The notes under the pieces are model-generated. The model worked only from the letters and a program-made list of their open reading frames with translations. It made no database searches and had not been told where the DNA came from. 64,000 nucleotides of DNA from Bacteroidales bacterium (lineage in GTDB: Bacteria > Bacteroidota > Bacteroidia > Bacteroidales > UBA1715), in assembly GCA_024402335.1 (NCBI GenBank), contig JAKSTZ010000003.1:62001-126000 (forward strand), written 5' to 3'. Shown here piece by piece: positions 53,801-61,207 of this stretch (the first letter of the stretch is position 1; each line of letters starts with the position of its first letter). The translations under genes were made by a program, and so were the position numbers.

Positions 53801-55400
53801 AACACGTCACTCTATCCCTGGAATCTCATTGATTTCGCCTCCACCTCACCACGATATTTACTCAATCGAAGACTTGAAACAATTAATCTACGATTTGAGA
53901 AACGTAAACCCTAAAGCTGCTATCAGCGTTAAGTTGGTTTCTGAAACAGGTGTAGGTACAATTGCTGCCGGTGTTGCAAAAGCAAAAGCAGATTTAATCT
54001 TGATTTCTGGCGCTGAAGGTGGTACAGGTGCAAGTCCAGTAAGTTCTGTAAAACATGCAGGTCTTCCAGGTGAACTTGGTTTAGCAGAAGCACAACAAAC
54101 ATTGGTAATCAATAACCTTCGTGGTCTTGTACGTCTTCAAGCCGATGGTCAGTTGAAAACAGGTCGTGATGTAATCATCTCTGCATTGCTTGGTGCTGAA
54201 GAATTCGGTTTCGGTACAAGTACATTGATAGTTCTTGGTTGCGTAATGATGCGTAAATGTCACAAAAACACTTGTCCTATGGGTGTTGCGACACAAGATC
54301 CAGAATTACGTAAACGTTTCATCGGACACTATCAATATCTTGTAAACTTCTTCAACTTCTTGGCTGAAGATATCCGTGAACATTTGGCTCAACTTGGTTT
54401 CAAGACATTGAACGAAGCTGTTGGTCGTGCAGATTTACTTGTACAAAAGAAATTTGATTGCAATCCTAAGATTGGTAAAATCGATATCTCTAAATTGATT
54501 TACATGCCAGAAGAAGCAAAAACAAATGCTTTACACTGTGTTAAATTAGGTATCAACAAAGTTGAAGAAGGTATCGATCATAAGATGATTGAACAAGCAA
54601 AAGCTTCAATTGAGAAAGGTACAAAATCTGAATTGTCGTTCGAAATCGAAAATACTGATCGTACCGTAGGTGCAATGCTTTCAGGTGAAATCGTGAAGAA
54701 ATATGGCGAAGCAGGTTTGCCAGAAGATACAATTAAAGTAAACTTCAAGGGTTCAGCTGGCCAAAGTTTCGGTGCATTCCTTACAAATGGTGTAACATTC
54801 AAATTGGAAGGTGACTCTAACGACTATGTTGGTAAAGGTCTTTCTGGTGGTCGCATAGCAATTATGCCTGCTGAAGGAACGACATACGCTCCAGAACAAA
54901 ACATTATCGCTGGTAATACCATATTATATGGTGCAACTTCTGGTGAAGTTTACATTAGCGGTCGCGTAGGTGAAAGATTCTGCGTTCGTAACAGTGGTGC
55001 AATCGCAGTTGTTGAAGGTGTAGGTGATCACTGTTGTGAATATATGACTGGCGGTCGTGCTGTAATTCTTGGTCCAACAGGACGTAACTTCGCTGCCGGT
55101 ATGAGTGGTGGTGTGGCTTATGTTCTTAACGAACAAGGCAACTTCGATTACTTCTGTAATATGGAAATGGTAGAATTGTCATTGTTGGAAGACAACCAAG
55201 ACGTTCATGAACTACAAGATCTTATCTACAAACACTTTACTTATACGGGAAGTCCTATTGCAAAACGCATCTTGACAAACTGGAATGAGTATGCTGGTAA
55301 ATTCATCAAAGTAGTTCCAATTGAATACAAGAAAGTACTTCACGATGAAAAGATTGCTGCAATCAACAAAAAGATTGCTGAAGTAGAACGCGATTATTAA
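50898..55400 (+). CDS. gltB: Glutamate synthase, large subunit
   Basis: A 1500-residue protein that, with gltD, converts glutamine and 2-oxoglutarate to two glutamates. Domains in order: class II glutamine amidotransferase (Cys21 in EHDACGVG, exposed after removal of 20 residues), central domain, FMN-binding synthase domain with GGEDSDRYKPREDG, the 3Fe-4S Cys set in CVMMRKCHKNTCPMG (about 1115-1130) and the C-terminal GxGxG beta-helix. Length is normal. gltD starts 21 bp after its stop, so they form an operon. Confidence 0.97.
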   Translation: MKCFYPKHQGLYYPENEHDACGVGLVIQLHGGKSHDIVEKGLQVLEHMNHRGAEGIDANTGDGAGILVQIPHEFILLQGIAVPEKGRYGTGLIFLPKNEGEASICMNFLKKEIEKESLTLIAVRDVPVNSSILGEGSLATEPQTKQVFISGGASQEELERKLYIVRKKTEIAVMNADLAEKRSFYVNSLSTKTIVYKGMLTSPQLREYYSDLTHPNFTSAIALVHSRFSTNTFPTWDLAQPFRLLGHNGEINTIKGNRFWMTARESVLKSDKLGDLKELYPLIQPDMSDSASLDNVFEFLMMSGLSLPHALSMLVPESWNSKNPIPDDLKAFYEYHSMFMEPWDGPADLMFTDGRYAGGMLDRNGLRPARYVITKDDLMVAASETGVLKFDAADVREKGRFSPGKMILVDTETGTIYRDAEIKDNLAKAYPYRDWINKNCIDLSTITSGRAEKIELPNYKQMVKEFGYTKEDIDMLIDAMAVEGKEPVNSMGNDTPLAVMSDKPQRMFAYFRQLFAQVTNPPIDPIREELVMSMMSYVGSVHSNLLEPTPEICKLLKVKNPILTNREFDLLLNLNYKGFTTTVIPMTFEPAAGVEGFEKAVDDMCIAAEKAIDEGKNYIVLSDRSVDATHAAIPSLLAVSAVHHYLVEKRKRMQSAIVVETAEPREVMHFALLCGFGANIINPYMAFAVLKEEIKNGNISLDYESAQAHYIKAVTKGIMKIMSKMGIATIRSYRGAQIFEAVGIGSYVLNKYFKGTNSKIEGIDMSDIYRDAVTAHKAAFEAEEWTIENAGNYAFRKDGELHAWNPETISKLQIATRTGDYAKYKEFTKAVDEKAHPIWLRDFMDYKKNPIDISEVEPASEIVKHLVTGAMSFGAISAEAHEAIAIAMNKLGTKSNTGEGGEDSDRYKPREDGLSTRSAIKQVASGRFGVTTEYLVNADEIQIKVAQGAKPGEGGQLPGFKVDKVIAKTRHSIPGISLISPPPHHDIYSIEDLKQLIYDLRNVNPKAAISVKLVSETGVGTIAAGVAKAKADLILISGAEGGTGASPVSSVKHAGLPGELGLAEAQQTLVINNLRGLVRLQADGQLKTGRDVIISALLGAEEFGFGTSTLIVLGCVMMRKCHKNTCPMGVATQDPELRKRFIGHYQYLVNFFNFLAEDIREHLAQLGFKTLNEAVGRADLLVQKKFDCNPKIGKIDISKLIYMPEEAKTNALHCVKLGINKVEEGIDHKMIEQAKASIEKGTKSELSFEIENTDRTVGAMLSGEIVKKYGEAGLPEDTIKVNFKGSAGQSFGAFLTNGVTFKLEGDSNDYVGKGLSGGRIAIMPAEGTTYAPEQNIIAGNTILYGATSGEVYISGRVGERFCVRNSGAIAVVEGVGDHCCEYMTGGRAVILGPTGRNFAAGMSGGVAYVLNEQGNFDYFCNMEMVELSLLEDNQDVHELQDLIYKHFTYTGSPIAKRILTNWNEYAGKFIKVVPIEYKKVLHDEKIAAINKKIAEVERDY

Positions 55401-55421
55401 TCAGTTAAAAAGAATCAGATT

Positions 55422-56846
55422 ATGGGAAACCCTAAAGGATATATGACGATAGCTAGAAAAGAAGCAGGCTATCGTCCAATACACGAAAGAATTGTAGATT
55501 TTAGTGAAGTTGAACAGACACTAAATCTTGAAGACAGAAAATTGCAGGCTTCACGTTGTATGGATTGTGGAGTGCCATTTTGCCACTGGGCTTGTCCTCT
55601 TGGCAATAAAAACCCTGAATGGCAGGATTTAATGTACAAGGGTAAATGGCGCGAAGCTATCGCTAAGTTGCAACAAACAAGTAACTTCCCTGAATTTACC
55701 GGTCGTGTTTGTCCGGCATTGTGCGAAAAATCTTGTGTGTTGGCACAAACTGGTGAGGCTGTAACTTGTCGTGAAAACGAAGCTGCTCTTATCGAATATG
55801 CTTTCAATCAAGGAATGATAGTTCCTTGTCCTCCAAAAACACGTACAGGTAAATCTGTTGCTGTAATTGGTTCAGGACCTTCGGGATTGGCTGCAGCTGA
55901 TATGTTGAACAAAATGGGACATACAGTAACAGTATTCGAAAAAGACAATGCAATAGGTGGTTTGTTACGATTTGGTATTCCAGATTTCAAACTAAATAAA
56001 AAAGTTATCGAACGTCGTTTAGATGTGCTTAAAGCAGAAGGTATTACATTCGTTACAAGCACTTGCGTAGGTAAGGATATTACAACATCTGAATTGATGA
56101 GCAAATTCGATGCAATCTGTTTGACAATGGGTTCTGGTGAACCACGTGATTTGCCTATCGAAGGACGTGATTTAAAAGGTGTTTATTTCGCACTACAATT
56201 GTTACAACAACAAAACCACGTGAATGCAGGTGAGGAAGTTGCTGCAGCAGAAAGAATTTCTGCAAAAGGAAAGAAAGTGTTGGTAATCGGTGGTGGTGAT
56301 ACTGGTTCAGACTGTGTTGGTACATCAAACCGCCAAGGTGCGACTTCGGTTACACAAATCGAAATCATGCCAAAACCACCAGTAGGATACAATCCTGCTA
56401 CTCCTTGGCCAAACTACCCAATGGTGTTGAAAACATCTAGTTCTCACGAAGAAGGTTGCGATCGTTTCTGGAATCTTGCTAGTAAGAAATTCATCGGTAA
56501 AGATGGTGTTTTAACTGGCGTTGAAGTTGCTGAAGTTGAATGGTCAAAAGATGCTGCAACAGGAAAAATGTCTATGAAGGAAACTGGTAAGACATACGTG
56601 ATTGAAGCAGATATAGTTCTATTGGCAATGGGATTTGTTCACCCAGTTCATACAGGTCTTCTTGATGAATTAAAGGTTCAATACGATCAAAGAGGTAACG
56701 TTGCTGTTGATGCAAACCAAATGAGTAGCGTAGAAAAAGTATTCGCTGCAGGTGATACAGCAAGTGGTGCAAGTTTGGTTGTTCGTGCAATTGCTTCGGG
56801 TAGAAAAGCAGCTGCCGGAATTGACAAATATTTAAGTACAAAATAA
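55422..56846 (+). CDS. gltD: Glutamate synthase, small subunit (NADPH)
   Basis: A 474-residue flavoprotein that passes electrons from NADPH to the large subunit. N-terminal Cys-rich part for 4Fe-4S clusters (CMDCGVPFCHWACPLGN and CPALCEKSC), an FAD site VAVIGSGPSGLAAADML near residue 147, and an NADPH site VLVIGGGDTGSDC near 285, then GDTASGASLVVRAI near the end. Length is normal. It is 21 bp downstream of gltB and is followed by a hairpin terminator. Confidence 0.97.
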   Translation: MGNPKGYMTIARKEAGYRPIHERIVDFSEVEQTLNLEDRKLQASRCMDCGVPFCHWACPLGNKNPEWQDLMYKGKWREAIAKLQQTSNFPEFTGRVCPALCEKSCVLAQTGEAVTCRENEAALIEYAFNQGMIVPCPPKTRTGKSVAVIGSGPSGLAAADMLNKMGHTVTVFEKDNAIGGLLRFGIPDFKLNKKVIERRLDVLKAEGITFVTSTCVGKDITTSELMSKFDAICLTMGSGEPRDLPIEGRDLKGVYFALQLLQQQNHVNAGEEVAAAERISAKGKKVLVIGGGDTGSDCVGTSNRQGATSVTQIEIMPKPPVGYNPATPWPNYPMVLKTSSSHEEGCDRFWNLASKKFIGKDGVLTGVEVAEVEWSKDAATGKMSMKETGKTYVIEADIVLLAMGFVHPVHTGLLDELKVQYDQRGNVAVDANQMSSVEKVFAAGDTASGASLVVRAIASGRKAAAGIDKYLSTK

Positions 56847-56854
56847 AAATGTCG

Positions 56855-56882
56855 GGGGCAGGGTTTTACTCTGCCCCTTTTT
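56855..56882 (+). terminator. Terminator of gltD, hairpin-element type
   Basis: GGGGCAG and CTGCCCC pair around a 9-base loop and are followed by five T residues, 9 bp after the gltD stop. The text (GCAGGGTTTTACTCTGCCCC) is a variant of the dispersed hairpin at 18721, 20237 and 21723. Confidence 0.85.
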
Positions 56883-56920
56883 AATAAAAGAAAGTTGAAT
56901 TTCTCTAAACGTTATATATT

Positions 56921-58585
56921 ATGTGTGGTATTGTAGGAATTCTAAATATACAGACTAAATCAGAGTCTTTAAGAACAAAGGCTTTGACTATGTCAAGAAA
57001 AATTAGACACCGTGGACCAGATTGGTCGGGTATATATGAAGGTAAATCTGCGATTTTAGCTCACGAGCGTCTTTCAATTGTGGATCCTCAGTCAGGAAGT
57101 CAGCCATTGAAGAATCAGGCTCAAACTCATATTCTTGCTGTTAATGGAGAAATTTACAATCATAGAGATATTCGTGCTAAACTTGCTGGAAAATATGATT
57201 TCCAAACAGGTTCAGACTGTGAAGTAATTCTTGCTTTGTATCAGGAAAAAGGAATCAACTTCCTTGAAGATCTAAGTGGTATCTTTGGCTTTGCATTGTA
57301 TGATGCTGAAAAAGATGAATTTTTGATTGCTCGTGACCCAATTGGAGTTATACCATTATATATAGGTAAAGATTCTGACGGTACTGTATATGTTGCATCG
57401 GAATTAAAAGCTCTTGAAGGTTTCTGTGAATCATACGAACCATTCTTGCCAGGACATTATTACTGGAGTAAAGAAGGTGAAATGAAACGTTGGTACAAAC
57501 GTGATTGGGTTGAATACGAAAATGTTAAGGGGAGTTCTCTTGATGTTGCCGATGTAAAACAATCTCTTGAAGACGCAGTACAACGTCAGTTGATGTCTGA
57601 TGTGCCTTATGGTGTATTGTTATCAGGTGGTCTTGATTCATCTGTAATCTCGGCTATTGCAAAGAAATTTGCTTCAAAACGTATTGAGACTGATGGTGCT
57701 CAAGATGCTTGGTGGCCACAGTTACACTCGTTCGCCGTAGGTTTGAAAGGTGCTCCTGATTTGATTGCTGCTAAAAAAGTTGCAGATCATATTGGTACAG
57801 TTCACCACGAAATCAACTATACAATACAAGAAGGTCTTGATGCTATTAGAGATGTAATTTATTATATTGAAACATACGATGTTACAACTGTTCGTGCATC
57901 AACTCCAATGTATTTATTGGCTCGTGTAATCAAGTCTATGGGTATAAAAATGGTGTTGTCGGGTGAAGGTGCTGATGAAGTTTTCGGTGGCTATTTGTAC
58001 TTCCATAAGGCTCCGGATGCGAAATCTTTCCATGACGAAACTATCCGTAAGTTGAAAAAATTGTACTTGTACGACTGTCTTCGTGCTAACAAATCGTTGA
58101 TGGCATGGGGTATAGAAGGTCGTGTACCATTCTTGGATAAAGAATTCTTGGATGTGGCAATGAATATTGATGCTGAAAAGAAGATGAGCAAAGATGGTAA
58201 AATCGAGAAATGGATAGTACGCAAGGCATTCGAGGATTTGTTGCCGGAAAGCGTTGCGTGGAGACAAAAAGAACAATTCTCAGATGGTGTAGGCTATAGT
58301 TGGATCGATACGCTAAAGAAAATTACATCTGAAGCAGTTACCGACGAACAAATGGCTCACGCAGCAGAACGATTCCCGATTAACCCACCGATGAATAAAG
58401 AGGAATACTATTACCGTTGTATATTCGAAGAACATTTCCCTTCGGAATCTGCAGCAAAATCAGTTCCTTCAGTTCCTTCTGTAGCATGTAGTACGGCAGA
58501 AGCATTGGCTTGGGATGCATCATTCAAGAATATGAATGACCCATCTGGTAGAGCTGTGAAATCGGTACACGAGAAAAGTTATTAA
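56921..58585 (+). CDS. asnB: Asparagine synthetase B (glutamine-hydrolysing)
   Basis: A 554-residue enzyme that makes asparagine from aspartate with glutamine as nitrogen donor and ATP. Catalytic Cys2 after Met removal (MCGIVGIL), glutaminase domain to about 195, then the synthetase domain with the PPi loop LSGGLDSS near residue 233 and the SGEGADEVFGGY motif near 348. Length matches the family. It is placed after the glutamine synthetase and glutamate synthase genes and has its own terminator. Confidence 0.97.
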   Translation: MCGIVGILNIQTKSESLRTKALTMSRKIRHRGPDWSGIYEGKSAILAHERLSIVDPQSGSQPLKNQAQTHILAVNGEIYNHRDIRAKLAGKYDFQTGSDCEVILALYQEKGINFLEDLSGIFGFALYDAEKDEFLIARDPIGVIPLYIGKDSDGTVYVASELKALEGFCESYEPFLPGHYYWSKEGEMKRWYKRDWVEYENVKGSSLDVADVKQSLEDAVQRQLMSDVPYGVLLSGGLDSSVISAIAKKFASKRIETDGAQDAWWPQLHSFAVGLKGAPDLIAAKKVADHIGTVHHEINYTIQEGLDAIRDVIYYIETYDVTTVRASTPMYLLARVIKSMGIKMVLSGEGADEVFGGYLYFHKAPDAKSFHDETIRKLKKLYLYDCLRANKSLMAWGIEGRVPFLDKEFLDVAMNIDAEKKMSKDGKIEKWIVRKAFEDLLPESVAWRQKEQFSDGVGYSWIDTLKKITSEAVTDEQMAHAAERFPINPPMNKEEYYYRCIFEEHFPSESAAKSVPSVPSVACSTAEALAWDASFKNMNDPSGRAVKSVHEKSY

Positions 58586-58619
58586 AAAAGAAAACTGATT
58601 AATTTTTTTCATTCGGGGG

Positions 58620-58656
58620 ACGCTGTATGTTGAGGAATCGCATACGGCGTTTCTTT
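58620..58656 (+). terminator. Intrinsic terminator of asnB
   Basis: ACGCTGTATG and CATACGGCGT form a 10-bp stem with one G-T pair and an 11-base loop, followed by a T-rich run, 34 bp after the asnB stop. Confidence 0.75.
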
Positions 58657-58691
58657 TTGGTATATTCAAAAGTTTTCTTTCTCTATGAATA

Positions 58692-58722
58692 TTTGCATAC
58701 ATAAAAAGTTTAATTATTTTTG
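58692..58722 (+). promoter_or_regulatory. Promoter of the OmpA-like gene: TTTG-N19-TATTTTTG
   Basis: TTTG at 58692-58695 and TATTTTTG at 58715-58722 are 19 bp apart, a full match to the Bacteroidota consensus, 23 bp before the ATG. This is the best promoter in the window and fits a highly expressed outer-membrane protein. Confidence 0.8.
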
Positions 58723-58745
58723 CACCGTTTTTAAAGAATAAACTA

Positions 58746-60359
58746 ATGAAACGATTACGATCTATCTTATTGTTAATGCTTGGTTTCTCAGCAGCTTATG
58801 CTCAAGAATACCAAAGCCCATGCTCTTTTAAAGAGCCTGAAACTCAACCAACAAAATTTGATGCATGGTTTTCGGAAGGTTGGGGAATGAATGCCGGTGT
58901 TGGCGCTAATTTCTTCTTTGGTGATGTACCTAGTAAGTTCTCTGATTGTACAGGAATGGCTACTATCGGTCTTCAAAAAGATTTGACTTCATATTTAACT
59001 TTACGTTTGAATGCTGCGTATGGCCTATTAAAAGGTACAAAAGATGAATATCAAAATGGTGATGCTGCAAATCTTGCATTCAAAACAAAATATAGCGAAG
59101 TAAATACAACTTTGAAGTTGAACTTGTTCGGTTTCTCTGAAAAACTTTCTACTAAGAAAGTTGCTCCTTACATCTATGCTGGTGTAGGTTTGATGAACTT
59201 GCGTAGCCGTTTGACTCAAAATGACAATATTCAATCTTCTTTTGGCTATAAAGGTTATAAAGCAACAGCTCCAACTCACGAATTGGAATTTCCATTCGGT
59301 TTAGGTGCAGATTTCAAAGTAAACCAAGCATTGTCTTTCTATGTTGATGCAAGAATGACTCCTGTAAAATCTGATAAAGTTGATGCTTGTGTGTCTAACT
59401 ACAATGATAAATTATTGGCTGATATGTTCAGCACAGTATCTGTAGGTTTTGCATACAAATTTGGTTACCGCGACTGCGATAGAGATGGTGTTGTAAACAG
59501 ATTAGACAAATGTCCAGAAACTCCATACGGTGTAACTGTTGATGCTAATGGTTGCCCACTTGATAGCGATGGTGATGGTATTCCTGATTTCGAAGATCAA
59601 TGTCCAAACGAAGCTGGTTTAGCTGAATTCAACGGTTGCCCAGATACTGATGGCGATGGTATTCCTGATAAAGACGATAAATGTCCAAAAGAAGCAGGTT
59701 TAGCTCAATTCAATGGTTGTCCTGATACAGATGGTGATGGTATTCCAGATCCAGAAGATACTTGTCCTGAAGTTGCAGGTTTAGCTCAATTCAATGGTTG
59801 TCCTGATACAGATGGTGACGGTATCCAAGATTCTGAAGATGCTTGTCCTGAAGTTGCAGGTTTAGCAAAATACAATGGTTGTCCTGATACAGATGGTGAT
59901 GGTATTCCTGATAACGAAGATGCTTGTCCTGAAGTAGCTGGTCAAAAAGCAAACAATGGTTGTCCTGCTGTTAAGAAAGAAGTCTTGAGAGTATTCGAAA
60001 AAGCCTTGACTGGTATCCAATTCGAAACAGGTAAGGATGTAATCAAGAAACAATCATTCCCTATCCTTGACCAAGTTGTTAAGGCAATGAAGGAAAATCC
60101 TGAATATAACTTGGAAATCAACGGTCACACAGATAATGTTGGTGATCCAGCTAAGAACCAAGTTCTTTCGGAAAAACGTGCCGCTTCTGTTCGTAAATAC
60201 TTAACAGATAAGGGTGTTGAAAGTTCACGTATGGTTTCTCACGGTTATGGTGATACTCAACCAGTAGCAGACAACTCAACTGCTGCAGGAAGAACTAAGA
60301 ACCGTCGTGTAGAATTCAAGGTAAACTTCTCAAAAATTGAAATCGTAGAAGAAAAATAG
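58746..60359 (+). CDS. OmpA-family outer-membrane protein with TSP3 calcium-binding repeats
   Basis: A 537-residue outer-membrane protein. Signal peptide (1-19, ending AYAQ), an OmpA-like beta-barrel (about 35-240, ending in the aromatic FAYKFGYRD), six thrombospondin type 3 repeats (DTDGDGIPD-type, Asp-rich and calcium binding, about 245-405), and a C-terminal OmpA domain (NGHTDNVGDPAKNQVLSEKRA, about 420-530) that binds peptidoglycan. The repeats are about 81 bp each and nearly identical in DNA, so copy number may vary. The gene has a consensus promoter and a good terminator. Confidence 0.93.
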   Translation: MKRLRSILLLMLGFSAAYAQEYQSPCSFKEPETQPTKFDAWFSEGWGMNAGVGANFFFGDVPSKFSDCTGMATIGLQKDLTSYLTLRLNAAYGLLKGTKDEYQNGDAANLAFKTKYSEVNTTLKLNLFGFSEKLSTKKVAPYIYAGVGLMNLRSRLTQNDNIQSSFGYKGYKATAPTHELEFPFGLGADFKVNQALSFYVDARMTPVKSDKVDACVSNYNDKLLADMFSTVSVGFAYKFGYRDCDRDGVVNRLDKCPETPYGVTVDANGCPLDSDGDGIPDFEDQCPNEAGLAEFNGCPDTDGDGIPDKDDKCPKEAGLAQFNGCPDTDGDGIPDPEDTCPEVAGLAQFNGCPDTDGDGIQDSEDACPEVAGLAKYNGCPDTDGDGIPDNEDACPEVAGQKANNGCPAVKKEVLRVFEKALTGIQFETGKDVIKKQSFPILDQVVKAMKENPEYNLEINGHTDNVGDPAKNQVLSEKRAASVRKYLTDKGVESSRMVSHGYGDTQPVADNSTAAGRTKNRRVEFKVNFSKIEIVEEK

Positions 60360-60384
60360 TTCTTCATATCGATAAAAAAGAAAA

Positions 60385-60412
60385 GGGCTGCAGGTTGCTG
60401 TAGCCCTTTTTT
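60385..60412 (+). terminator. Intrinsic terminator of the OmpA-like gene
   Basis: GGGCTGCAG and CTGTAGCCC form a 9-bp stem with one G-T pair and a 4-base loop, then six T residues, 25 bp after the stop. Confidence 0.88.
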
Positions 60413-60418
60413 ATTGGA

Positions 60419-60801
60419 AATAATATACAAGTTGGCAGGAAATATAGTAGAATGATGTTCTCATACTTTTCTTTCAGCAGCGAAAGAAAAGTATGCAAAA
60501 GAACGCCGTCGACCCACGCCTTCGCTAAAAAACGACTGCATTCCGCTAAAGGATTTGGAATGCCGCGTGGTTAGATTTCCCAAAGGCTTTGCCGGAGGCA
60601 TCAAATCCTTTTTAACGCTTCATTTCGTCGTTTTTCTTAACGCTCATTCGTGAAGTCGAAAGAGCCTATCTTCAAATGCTTTTTATATGCGACAGACATA
60701 ACTTTTATTTTCAAAAAAACATCTATGTAAGAACAAGAACATACATCAAAAATCTTACGTAGAGACGTGTAACAAGGTCTACTGCCAACTTGTATATCAT
60801 T
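60419..60801. mobile_element. MITE-like element, copy 3
   Basis: 383 bp with terminal inverted repeats that match at 19 of 20 positions (AATAATATACAAGTTGGCAG and, inverted, AATGATATACAAGTTGGCAG). It is near-identical to copy 2 over most of its length, including an internal hairpin at about 60463-60495. It lies directly after the OmpA terminator and 11 bp before the next reading frame. It has no coding capacity. Confidence 0.88.
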
Positions 60802-60812
60802 CCTATATTTTT

Positions 60813-61202
60813 TTGATTAAAGTACATAATACCGAAAATCTTACTCAAATTACATTTATTATAGATAAAATTACATATCTTAGACCAAGAATAAAATATT
60901 ATGAAATAAAAAAAGAGTCCGTTGTGTTAGTTTATGCAGAAATTTCTATAGAAGTTGGAAACAATAGTGGAGCGGGAACTTGTACGGTACGTGCTCAAAC
61001 TGATTTAGAGGTATTACGTAATTATGTACAAAATGCAACAATACAACCTGCTTATGATAGAGGATATACAACGACCATTCAAACCAATTGTGGTGAAACA
61101 ACCTATACGTTTAACAGTTGTTTCCTTGACAATGCCGATATTGATAGATTGGCAGAACTGATATTGGAGCAAACAAATTGTCAAAACAACCAAAATAATT
61201 AG
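60813..61202 (+). CDS. Hypothetical protein (129 aa), start uncertain
   Basis: I do not recognise this protein. It has no signal peptide as annotated and is rich in Thr, Asn and aromatic residues, with four Cys (GTCTV, TNCGET, NSCFLD, TNCQNN). The best start is TTG at 60813, only 11 bp after the end of a MITE-like element; the frame also stays open back into that element with no ATG. The element may therefore have removed the original start. The T9SS-secreted protein gene begins 6 bp after its stop, so the two are likely one transcript. Confidence 0.5.
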   Translation: MIKVHNTENLTQITFIIDKITYLRPRIKYYEIKKESVVLVYAEISIEVGNNSGAGTCTVRAQTDLEVLRNYVQNATIQPAYDRGYTTTIQTNCGETTYTFNSCFLDNADIDRLAELILEQTNCQNNQNN

Positions 61203-61207
61203 AAGCC

